Assembly: GCF_910592395.1 (NCBI RefSeq)
Contig: NC_088310.1
Location: forward strand, 20,777,501-20,841,500
DNA: 64,000 bases
Reading direction: 5' to 3'
Source: Lineus longissimus
Lineage: Eukaryota; Nemertea; Pilidiophora; Heteronemertea; Lineidae
Below the pieces are notes generated by a model. The model was not told the DNA's origin, searched no databases, and was given only the letters and a program-made list of their open reading frames with translations. Every line of letters begins with the position of its first letter. Within the stretch, counting starts at the first letter, position 1. This document shows, piece by piece, positions 1 through 10,054 of this stretch. The position numbers and the translations under genes were made by a program.

Positions 1-365
1 GTCTTGATATCAACAACGGTTGAGATTGTCACCCTACTTTTAACTCTTACCCCAGTCTATGCTGATAGCTTTCAGTGGAACTGGAACTGAGATTAGCTGT
101 TCAATCAGCACTACAACCTGAGCATTTTCAACCGGTGAGCCTGGGAGCTCATGACCGCTTGTCAGAGACCCAAACCACTGCACAACTACGGCTCGTTTAC
201 TTTTATTTTTTACACAGTTTGTGTTTAGTAAGGAGCGATGCAGTGACTAAACCATGGATGGAAAATTTAATAGCCTGTCTATTTTCAGTGCAGCCACAGA
301 ACATATTTATGGAATATTTATTGGCACACCCTGTAAATACACTTTAGGGCTGAGTTCGTTCGGTT
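1..365. other. No gene recognised
   Basis: A plus-strand frame of 90 codons (75-347) is open, but it has no splice or start context and no family resemblance that I can see. I treat the stretch as intergenic. Confidence 0.4.
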
Positions 366-632
366 TCATGAGTACGGTATATGCAGGTCCAAGGTTTCCC
401 AATCGACGTGCGAAATCTCCCTGAAGTTGCTGAAGTCTTCAAGCAATATGGGGGTACCGTCAGCAAAGCGCATCTCGTGTTCACCCATATACTGTCTAGT
501 CATCTGTTTATATTTACCATATATGCGTTGGATTCCTTCGTCATCCAAAATCTTTGAGAGTCACATCTACCATAGCAAGAATTGTAGATCTTGGTTGAGT
601 GGTTGGGTCTCCTCGACAGCCATCATCTCAAT
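366..632 (-). pseudogene. Possible degraded coding exon, unknown family
   Basis: On the minus strand a pyrimidine-rich tract ending in CTGCAG precedes a reading frame that starts IEMMAVEETQPLNQDLQF. It then meets two in-frame stops (TAG, TGA) four to six codons further on, and continues in the same frame as LDDEGIQRIYGKYKQMTRQY... and ...HEMRFADGTPILLEDFS, ending at a stop at 366-368. The residue composition looks like real protein on both sides of the stops. A splice across the two stops would need an intron of about 20 nt, which is too short. I therefore read it as a broken exon or a decayed mobile-element gene. I do not recognise the family. Confidence 0.3.
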
Positions 633-1608
633 CTGCAGAGGGCTAGATAACAGGAAAAATACAATAAAGGACCTATCTCAAAATGAATAGATTGAAACCA
701 AAATATTTTTTTCTTTTCATTTGGGTGAGATGGTTGTCACTTCAAGTTCATAAACTTTCTGGCTTCACCTTTTAGCCCACCATTCAGGGGAGCTATACGA
801 TACCATGGCATCCGTCGTCTGTCAACCATCGTTGACTTTTGACAAAAGTGTGGCACGTTTCTTAACCACTTGACCCAGAAAGTTCATACTTGGTGCGTGG
901 GTACCCCAAGGCAAGACCTTCTTTGAAAATGAAAATTAGTGCAGTTAGACTGCCTGTCTGCCATATAGGTGGCGCTCTTTGAAAACCTATTTTTGGATAT
1001 ATCTTATGAATGCTTCTGGCTAGAATCATGATATTTTTAATGTGAGTGCATGTCATCCTGATCTGATCCTTGCAGAGGTTCAAAACTAAAAACACACCCT
1101 TTTCAAGGTCACAGAGGTCAAATGGTGGTGCATGTACCCCTAGATCAGTTGATCTCAGTTGAAAAAACTTTGTTCGATTCACTGCTTCAATGCATGCCCT
1201 AGTGGTATTATTCCTCAGGCCAAATTGCCTTGGATTTTTATATCCATGCGTACGTCTGATATTACAAATAACCATACATAAAATGTAACTCATGATTAGT
1301 CCAACTAATCAAGATCATCGAGGTAATGTTGCCCATTTGGCTGTTACTTGAGCACTCTCGGTCAGGTGGTCTCACTCGGGGATAAAAGTTCATAACTTGG
1401 CCACCAGGGTGCAGGTTCGGAGAAATGAAAAATGATTTTTTTTTCTCTCCTTAAAGGGACTATATAGGCAGCAGCTAGGCAGGCAAGATAAAGTTAAACG
1501 AAGTCACCAATAGGGGTCTCTCACATCCCAAAGTATGTCGAAATAATTTAAGCTTGTAGGAGGAATATATCTATTGCTGAATCTGACATGACCCAGGGCC
1601 CTTACTGT
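633..1608. other. Intergenic, no gene seen
   Basis: A long minus-strand frame (862-1293, 143 codons) crosses sequence with the look of an old interspersed repeat (AGGTCA-rich). It has Cys/Ile-rich composition without domain character. No RNA gene seen. Confidence 0.35.
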
Positions 1609-2145
1609 GGCTGAAAGGGTGGATGTCGTCCTGGGTGCCGACAAATGGTACCCAGGTTCGAGATCGACTGGACAATAAGCACCCTGGGTGCCATTGCACG
1701 AGACAAACAGCACCCAGCTTCTTCTTCTACACATTTTCTACACCTACAACCGAGGTTGGACCCACGCTCACGGAGGTCACGTGTCACGATAACCATCATT
1801 TTGCAAGATGGAGCAATATCGACTGATTGTCAAGAAAAATACGAAGCAAATCCATTCATTTTGTCATCACACAATTTTTCATTCTTTGAATATATCCCTC
1901 CTACATACCTTTTCTGAATAAATCATCCGAAATGTGCTTTCAAAGACCTATAGGCCTAAAGTACCACGGCGCGAGATAAAACGAGATTGCAAGAAATGTC
2001 CTCGTCCCTAAGATCCGTAAGCCAGGCAAAAAGAAGCTGGGTGCTGTTTGTCTAGTGTAATGGCACCCAGGGTTCTTATTGTCCAGTCGATCTCGAACCT
2101 GGGTACCATTTGTCGGCACCCAGGACGACATCCGCCCTTTCAGCC
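1609..2145. mobile_element. Fold-back element with 115-bp inverted arms
   Basis: Bases 1609-1723 and 2031-2145 are reverse complements with only a few mismatches, separated by a 307-bp unrelated spacer. Each arm itself contains a small hairpin (CCTGGGTGCC paired with GGTACCCAGG across 7 nt). There is no transposase frame, so this would be a non-autonomous fold-back/MITE-type element. No clear target duplication was found at the outer ends. The arms are open in one frame, which yields the same short peptide from both strands; I take that peptide to be an artefact of the repeat. Confidence 0.7.
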
Positions 2146-2300
2146 TTACTGTGTATATTAGTCACCTGAAGATGGCCAAATTAGCCCCTCGGCCCCCTTC
2201 AACTGCTGGTTGGACAGTTATGAAGTTTGTTTCATCCAGTAGATATAATGTCAATAAGGACTTCACTAAGTGATGCTCACCCTGTAGACTGCAACATTGT

Positions 2301-2421
2301 CTTTTGTGTCCCTTGTTCTTGTGTCCCTTGTCCTTGTGTCCCATCTCCTTGTGTCCCATCTCCTTGTGTCCCATCTCCTTGTGTCCCTTGTTTTTGTGTT
2401 CCTTGTCCTTGTGGCCCTTGT
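2301..2421. repeat. 15-bp tandem repeat, about 8 copies
   Basis: The consensus is CTCCTTGTGTCCCAT with variants; the three central copies are identical. Read on the minus strand it gives a pentapeptide repeat (GHKEM/GHKDK), but the surrounding frame has no other protein character. Confidence 0.85.
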
Positions 2422-4505
2422 ACAATGTTGGCTCGGGCTGCCTAAAAAGAATCATATTTTTTGTTGAGTGGTTTATCTAAGTTCTGAGTGTTTCTACTGC
2501 ATGCTGCGTTGACACTGAATCCGATCTAAAACTGTTTTCCAGAGAGCACTCTCCAGAATACGAATTGGCTACACTAGTTTCGAAACAGCTGCACCAAACT
2601 TGGCCTAATGCACATGCAATTTGATTTGAAAAGTGCAACTCTTGCCGCATATTGTAGTAACAAGCCTTTTGCGGATGAATGTCCCTGCCCTTTGTTGTAA
2701 TCAGAACATAATCACGACAGGAACAAGCTAGTGTGCATGCCCTCTGCCAATAGTTACTGCGAATTCAATGAAGCACATTCAATTGATAATCTGGAACCAA
2801 ACTGGTTGAAGCGGTTTCAAAACTGTATGAACAGAATTGAGTGTGGCACCCCAATACGTATAAAAGTTGAAATTGTATGTCAGATTTATACTTCTTTTGG
2901 AGTTATTGTAACATCTTTGTAATGTTTCTTTTATTCCAAGCGTAACTAAGGACTAAGAGATGCTTACCCTGTATGGCTCCAACATTGGCAGCAACATATC
3001 CTTGGGGTCCATCCAGTGTCTTCTCGGCTCTCGAGCTGGAGGCCGGCTCTCTTTCTTCATCGCCGTCTGGTCGATTTCAGGGGGTGTATATTATTAGCTT
3101 TGTGAGGCACAAGGAGGTCAAGGACACTGTTGTTATTCAAAGAGCCCAATGTCTTCGTCATTAGTACTAAACTGGTTTAGCACAATACCCACACGGACAC
3201 GCCTGACATTTCGTCCGACGAAATTCCGCAGGTTAACAACAGGCCTATCACCCAGTCATTCCATCCCCCTCGAGATCAGGTAGGGGATCGCTGGCCAGCT
3301 ATTGCATACTATTGTTAACATTCGTACGACTTATCCCGCCAACACTCTAAAACAAGGGGACCAATTGAATGACTAGCGACACGCAACTATTTATTGCCCC
3401 CATCAATCAACCACAATGACTCAAGGGGAACACGTTCCTTGAACCTAAGTCCATGTCATCACCGTCGAAACTTAGATGAGGACCGTGGAACAAAGAGGCA
3501 AGCATGCCTGGGACCCAGCCACCGCGCTTTGGACATGAGATGAGTTAGACTCAAGTCGCCAGTCACGATAACCAAATACACTAAGCGTATAGCTTGAATC
3601 GAACCCGATCTATCATCGTCATTGGTCACCTGGCCTGGCCTGGACAACTGAAAGCTGAATAGGTTAAAATAGATGATAAGCAGGAACCAAAAGAATAACA
3701 ACTATGATAGCTAGATAACTACGATAGCTAGACAACTACGATAACTACTCTAACAACTAGAATAACAACAATAGCTACAAAATGAGTAAGTCAGTGATCA
3801 GACACACTTCCAACTCTCACAACGGTCACCATAGCCCCCCCCCCCCCCACACATGACCTCCCGCACCCTTTTCCTATCCCATCTCAAACACACGCACACA
3901 CACACACACACATCATATACCGTGGTTACGACTTTTGTACATCCACTCGCATGAATTGCTGATGGAGGCGTCACTGTCAATCTATATAACATATTCAAAA
4001 CTTGATGTTCATTGTAGCAGTGGCTTTATTGGTGCATATTGTACAAAAATATTTTTGGGATAAAAAAATGGCAAAATACAGACAAGATAGTTTTGAATCC
4101 TTGATCTCTCAGGAAAGTGCACATGAAAAGGTCCTTGCAATTGGGATAAAAGTTGTATGTGATTTGTGATATTTTTAAATTTCAGTATCAGTTCATATAC
4201 CTCATTGATAAGGCTTGGTCTATGACAAGTGTTTGACTTGCTTATTGGTTGGTTATATCTTTCACTAGTCACACTTACAATATTCAACTCTCAGTGCATT
4301 TCTTGTATCAGTTTTCACCACGTTATATTCCTTTGAAACCGAAGCACTGAATGCACAGGCAAATCTGCCATTAGCGTTTCCCGTTAATCCTTTAGCTTGC
4401 TGGCAGATTGCTGTGACTAAGAGTGACACATTTGGGGACTCTGACTTTTCACTTGTGGCTTTCTATAGCGTTGTTTTACTGTTTTATACTAATAAAAGTA
4501 AAAAA
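2422..4505. other. Intergenic with simple repeats
   Basis: No coding signal. Contains a C14 run (3835-3848) and a CA microsatellite (about 3887-3912). AACTACGATAGCTAG-like short repeats occur near 3700-3780. Confidence 0.4.
3835..3912. repeat. C14 run and (CA)n microsatellite
   Basis: Fourteen C at 3835-3848, then a CA-dinucleotide stretch at about 3887-3912. Confidence 0.9.
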
Positions 4506-4662
4506 GATTTGACAGTGGCAACTCCATCAACAATTTGGGCAAGTTGTTACTTGATGCATACCCTTCATCTGATCATCTTGCGGTTCATCCAAAGATCTTC
4601 CGTTGCAATTGCGGACAAGGTTGGTGGCATCTGTAATGATAAATTGGAACAAATGCATAATG
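4506..4662 (+). repeat. Dispersed repeat, copy 1
   Basis: Shares TTTGACAGTGGCA near its start and, at 4601-4660, TTGCAATTGCGGACAAGG plus a TGTAATGATAAATTGG segment with 5190-5364 in the same orientation. Probably a short interspersed element or a local duplication. Confidence 0.5.
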
Positions 4663-4797
4663 CACTATTACAGCAATTCAGGTGTTTTTAGTCATGAAAT
4701 TACTACCTAAAAATGATGTTGTAATACATTTTCAGTCATGAATTACGTTTCTGTCATGGAATTGATGGACTTTATTACTTTTATTTTATACAAAGTT

Positions 4798-4964
4798 GCT
4801 ATTCTTACGACTAGTTATAACAAGGATTTATGCAATTTTGGGAATTAGGGAGTTTATATTGGTGTCGGAGAAGGGTTAAGGTTTGGGTTTAGTGCTAGGA
4901 GGAAGGGTAAGGGTCTGGGTTAGGATTAAGACACCAAAGTGAATATGACTGTCGTAAGAATAGC
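4798..4964. mobile_element. 167-bp MITE-like element
   Basis: A perfect 13-bp terminal inverted repeat, GCTATTCTTACGA at 4798-4810 and its reverse complement at 4952-4964. The interior is G/T-rich (GGGTTAGG-like words) and non-coding. I could not recognise a target-site duplication. Confidence 0.55.
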
Positions 4965-5189
4965 CAGTGGTATGTATGTAAAATCAAATGGGACCATCAG
5001 AACAACAGCTGTGGCCTTGTACTTATGTAAATAGTATGAGCTAGTTCATTTCTCAAAACTCATGATCAACCCAAAACTGACAACCAATCAGATGGCATCA
5101 ACGCTTCAAATATGGCCTCCTGATTTAGTAATCCGATTGTACTCTCCAGTTTTTTTTCCGCAAAAGCACGCAATTCTCATATCTTTTGT

Positions 5190-5364
5190 CATTTGACAGT
5201 GGCACGTCTAGCTCTGAACCAATCGGAAAGTCAGAGTCTAATACTATATTGTACATACCTACATGTAACCCTTCACCTTGCAAACCATACCAGCGAGAAT
5301 CTTTCGTTGCAATTGCGGACAAGGCATGCGTCACCTGTAATGATAAATTGGCACAAATGCATAG
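5190..5364 (+). repeat. Dispersed repeat, copy 2
   Basis: Second copy of the repeat at 4506-4662. The best-conserved part is 5304-5363. It includes a CCAATCGG word that copy 1 lacks. Confidence 0.5.
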
Positions 5365-7107
5365 TTCCAAATTCCTTAAATTGAGAGCATTTTTTCATTT
5401 TTAGCTCAGGCATGGAGATATTATACCTCCATGGCTCAGGTGACCTATAGTAGAATAGCTATTCGAGTGGTGTCTGTCCGTTAGTCCCTCGATCTATCTC
5501 TCCTAGGAGGACAATTTGACTAAAATTTTGTGTACTTGATTTATTTTTCATTTCAAGAATTTTTACATATTTCTTGGGTTCCAGGCTGCCATCTTGAAGC
5601 CAATGGTTGTAGCTTTGTATTGTGATCAAAAGTTTATGGTGGGTGTGTCTGATATCAAGGGGTGATCATATATTATGATCGGGGTTGTTGACTTCACCAA
5701 CAATTTAAGGTCACAGGGAAAAAATTTCATTATTTCAGCAGCTGGTGGTATGTTTTGTCGCTGTTCAATTGAGATGGTTCTTATATTGTATTCGGTTTAA
5801 GGATGAATTTAAGTGCCCTCTATGTGTACGCCAAATTTAAGCACGATCAAAATTCAAATATGGCCGTAAGCAGTGAAATTTGTTCATGGAAGTACACGTG
5901 GGACAGGTCAAGACCTACATGCAAACCAACACTTGCGCATGTCTCCATTTTGCCAATCTACCAGAACTCATCCAAAACCCACAAAATAGAGGCCAACAAG
6001 CATCAAACAAAAGACTGCAATTGGTCACACACCACATTGTTCTTTTGTTCGTTTTGCCAAGTTTTATTTGGGCTCGCAGTGACTTCCTCCGGATGGTGTA
6101 AGGGCTTCTATGGTAAAAGTATTACCCGGAGGACATTAGTCACCTAAACTGGCCTCCGAAAACAGAACCTTGTCCGAACGTGAATAACGTCAAGATTCAG
6201 TTGGACAGAGGGTAACACCCACCTTGTAGAAGATTTGTGCTAAACACAAGTAATTTTACTATTTCAGATGTTGAAATAAGAAAATTCGTGCAAAACCATG
6301 TGCACCTTGCTGCAATGAATGTTCAGCCTGCACTGCACAGTCAAGCCAAAGCAAGCATTGGAAGGCTTAAAATGTGACAGGTAGTGGTTTTATGTAACAC
6401 TCCCAAACATTCTTTCAAGGTTGGCAATGTCTTTTGTCGCTCCAAACAATCAAACAAAGGTGTCAGATGGCCAAGGCAATCTGATTGGCCATGCATTTAT
6501 AAAGGAATAAATAAGTGATCGGTTTGATTTGGGTGGGTCTGAATTGGGAATAGTATAGGGTGTTTAAAATCACTAGTGTTGCTGCACGTAGTTGTAATGT
6601 TGAATATTTTTTCATATATAATTCTTTTTTTTCCTAAAACAGTTTCTTGCAATAAAAACCAAAAGGAAAAATGGTGGAAACCTGAATGATATTAGCCATG
6701 ATTCTTTCACATTTTCATTGCCAAACTTCTTTTTGAAAGAATTCAGTCAAAAACTAGCAGTTTACTCGATTGACACCCTGTTGTAAGTTATGATGTAGTA
6801 GTGGATTGATTTGTTTGTTTGTTTTCAACAAGATACAGCGTTTTATCCTATCAAAGATTCTTTTGGGGATTAATATCTTGGATTAAAGATGTTCATGAAC
6901 AATTTAGAACAGCAAATCCAAACAAAAATAGAATACATGTTTGCAGACTTCTCACTTGATTTTCTTGATTGGGGGTCATGCTGATCCAACATCGTTGTGC
7001 GTATATTCATCTGAGAGGAGGAGACCTTAGGACTGAAATTCTCTGCCGATAAGTTGGGAGTAAAATTTTGACTATGGGAAATCTATGAACATGTGGAATT
7101 TGCGATC
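5365..7107. other. Intergenic, repeat-like edges
   Basis: At 5404-5440 two GCTCAGG words flank the inverted words CATGGAG/CTCCATG, which resembles the end of a mobile repeat that may extend to the ATTAGTCACCTAAACTGG segment near 6134. Frames at 5803-6147 are open but lack protein character. No gene seen. Confidence 0.35.
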
Positions 7108-7952
7108 ACATTGAATGGTTCATCACCATTACGAATCCACATCCCTCAGATGACCACATTAACTTGAGTTCCCATTGAATGGTTCATCACTGTTATGAAT
7201 CCACATCCCTTAGATGACCACATTAACTTGAGTTCCCATTGAATGGTTCATCACCATTAAGAATCCACATCCCACGGATGACCACATTGACTTGAGTTCC
7301 CATTGAATGACTTATCACCATTATGAATCCACATCCCACGGATGACCATATTAACTTGAGTTCCCATTGAATGGTTTATCACCATTATGAATCCACATCC
7401 CTCAGATGACCATATTAACTTGAGTTCCCATTGAATGGTTTATCACCAGTATGAATCCATATCCCTCAGATGACCATATTAACTTGAGTTCCCATTGAAT
7501 GGTTTATCACCAGTATGAATCCATATCCCTCAGATGACCATATTAACTTGAGTTCCCATTGAATGGTTTATCACCAGTATGAATCCATATCCCCTCCCTT
7601 TGAATGGTTTATCACCAGTATGAATCCATATCCCTCAGATGACCATATTAACTTGAGTTCCCATTGAATGGTTTATCACCATTATGAATCCATATCCCTC
7701 AGATGACCATATTAACTTGAGTTCCCATTGAATGGTTTATCACCAGTATGAATCCATATCCCCTCCCTTTGAATGGTTTATCACCAGTATGAATCCATAT
7801 CCCTCAGAGTTCCCATTGAATGGTTTATCACCATTATGAATCCATATCCCTCAGATGACCATATTAACTTGAGTTCCCATTGAATGGTTTATCACCAGTA
7901 TGACTCCATATCCCCCTCCCTTTGAATGGTTTATCACCAGTATGAATCCATA
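7108..7952. repeat. 64-bp minisatellite, about 15 copies
   Basis: Head-to-tail copies begin CATTGAATGGTTCATCACC and end ACTTGAGTTCC, with a period of exactly 64 bp in the first eight. Later copies alternate full units with shortened ones (about 35-40 bp) in which the middle is replaced by CCCCTCCCTTT. The array runs straight into a C25 tract. Confidence 0.95.
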
Positions 7953-7977
7953 CCCCCCCCCCCCCCCCCCCCCCCCC
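7953..7977. repeat. C25 homopolymer
   Basis: Twenty-five C as printed, abutting the minisatellite. Length is likely polymorphic or an assembly estimate. Confidence 0.9.
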
Positions 7978-9877
7978 GAGGATAGGTTTTAGGACATAGG
8001 CAATTAAGTACCACAGAGCCCAAAAAAGGATGAGGAAAATGAATGTTTAAAGGGCGCTCAGACCGTTAGATCACAGCTTATCTTTATTCGAACTTACTGA
8101 CATACCAGGACCTTATACACTATACAGTGCAAATTCGCAAGGCATGGCCCATGGGGACGTTTTATGTGCGTACTATGTAGTATGGTTAGCCAACGGCAGG
8201 GGAGCTAGGAGCGGGCTCAGATCACATCCATCGAGGTGTAAATCGAGGATGTAACAAATCGCTCTCTTCTATCGGGACAGCCCAAATCTACGATGGCCCA
8301 TATAGAACATGCGACGACAATTATTTTCCGACGGCGGTTGTAAATCGGGAGAGGGAAAATCTAATTCAAAAGAAAAAAAAGCATTGTATTAAGAATTTGT
8401 TCTAATATAATGAAAATAAACGGCTCCGCATCACTAATTGACCAATCAGCCTAGATCTAGATCGCATCAATGTGTGGTCTCATTGTCCAGTAGGGGTGCT
8501 ACTGTGCAATCAGAATGCAGTTTCTCTGATATCATGAACATTCGGATGAACTTCGAGCCTCATATGTTCACTTGCGTGGATTTGGGGATCCAGTGAACCC
8601 ACTGAGCCGTGAAACGTGGGGGACGCGTGAAATTAAGACAAAAACGATCCCAAAAACTTCAGACCCCCCAAACCCTGAAATTATCTTGGTCATGACCTGT
8701 CAAAAATTCTATGGATTTATGCCCTGGGTGAGGTCTTTCTGCCCTGCAAATATTAGGTTGGAGTGAGATATTGGGAAAAAGTTATGGCAGTTGATGTCTA
8801 AAAGAAAATGGCTTAAAATCTATTAGTGATGTGTAGCCCAACGCATGTCCTATATGGGCCACCGTACAAATCTCGAACAACTGAGCGATTTGTATCATTC
8901 TGGATAGATTGTGTTCGCTTAGTCGCGGAGCAGACAAATTGACTTTTCGCTGATTGGTGGAAAATTCATTTCCGAAGATTCACGAGTAGCTAGCACTTGC
9001 TCGGCAATTTCCGATTGATGCAAATTGTGACAGGTGGCCACTTTATTCCGGAAAAAAATGATATTTCTGAGGAACTAAACAACTTGGTATGTATTTCTTT
9101 AGTGTGTGAGGACACTGATATGTAGACATCAAATGACACTAACAAATGCATTGGCATTTACTTGTGAATACTAAAATTATACCGTTTTGTGACAATGTTT
9201 TGTTTCCATTATCATGCTTGCGACTGTACTACTGTAGCCAGCTAGTGTAGTGTATAGGCCACATTATGTTATATTGTTAAGTATCTAATCTGACATGTCT
9301 GAATCATTTCATTTGATTGTGCTATGATCCTCATTATTCATGTCTTCAATGAAAGGTATTTTTGGTGTTGTTGTACTCCTCTTTACCATTTCTACTAGGC
9401 TTTCAAGAACACTTTATTTCAGTGTCTCAGTATGTTCACACTCGCACACACACAGACACTGACAGAGACTGAGAGAGTCGAGAGAGAGACAGAGAGAGAG
9501 AGAGAGAGACAGAGTTGATTCAAGAGACGGTTTGCGAAAATAAATATCGGCCATTTTCATAAGCCCTTTTCACAGACAGTTGAAGTTTACCATGACATTA
9601 AAGTCAAATTTTAAATCAAATCATCACCAAAGGCATTCAAAATATCATGAACATTTTTGGAAGACATGGACAAAGCTTGTCTGTTGCTACTTTATGCCAA
9701 GATAAACGTATGCCTGTGAAAATTGCTTTTCGAAATGGCCGAAATTTATTTGTGCTTGGAATCAATTGAATGATTGCCGTTGTGCGAATTTTTATGTCTC
9801 TTGCTGGAGGAACGGGGACCCGTATCCTTGTCCAGTTGAACTGTTGCTCTGTAAAACTTGGCCTTCTATCGTTGCAG
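7978..9877. other. Upstream region / possible 5' intron of the formin gene
   Basis: No coding exon. The first coding exon of the formin is preceded by a splice acceptor, so a non-coding first exon and the promoter must lie upstream, here or outside the window. The 8.1-9.0 kb part has more CpG than its surroundings and an inverted CCAAT word (GCTGATTGGTGG at 8952). A GA microsatellite lies at about 9461-9515. Confidence 0.35.
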
Positions 9878-9895
9878 GCATGTAGTTGAGGTACG

Positions 9896-10054
9896 ATGAT
9901 AGGGAAGAAGCGGTTCTGTTGGTGTTTCCGGGGCCACAAGGCTCCGGAGATCACCTACAGTTTGGAGAATGGCCTCACCCTCCAACCTGTTACACCGGAT
10001 ATACCAATGCCAAGCGACCCAGAGGAAGTCAATGCCAGATTTGCAGAACTCGTG
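9896..10054 (+). CDS. DAAM: DAAM coding exon 1 (residues 1-53)
   Basis: The acceptor GTTGCAG at 9871-9877 gives 18 nt of 5' UTR, then ATG. The donor is GTAAGT at 10055, phase 0. Encodes [20 protein letters not shown] and on to FAELV, the DAAM N terminus that leads into the GTPase-binding region. Confidence 0.93.

Noticed and set aside
75-347. Similarity of ALQPEH in a short frame to BolA proteins
   Set aside because: Limited to a few residues; the conserved BolA core is missing.
862-1293. 143-codon minus-strand frame
   Set aside because: It overlaps repeat-like DNA, has no splice or start context and no domain-like pattern.
2162-2455. Small protein with GHKEM pentapeptide repeats
   Set aside because: The repeat peptide is just the translation of a 15-bp minisatellite; the flanking frame shows no gene features.
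3580-3620. Minus-strand tRNA B-box-like word GGTTCGATTC
   Set aside because: The flanking bases cannot form a T stem or acceptor stem, and no A box is at the right distance.
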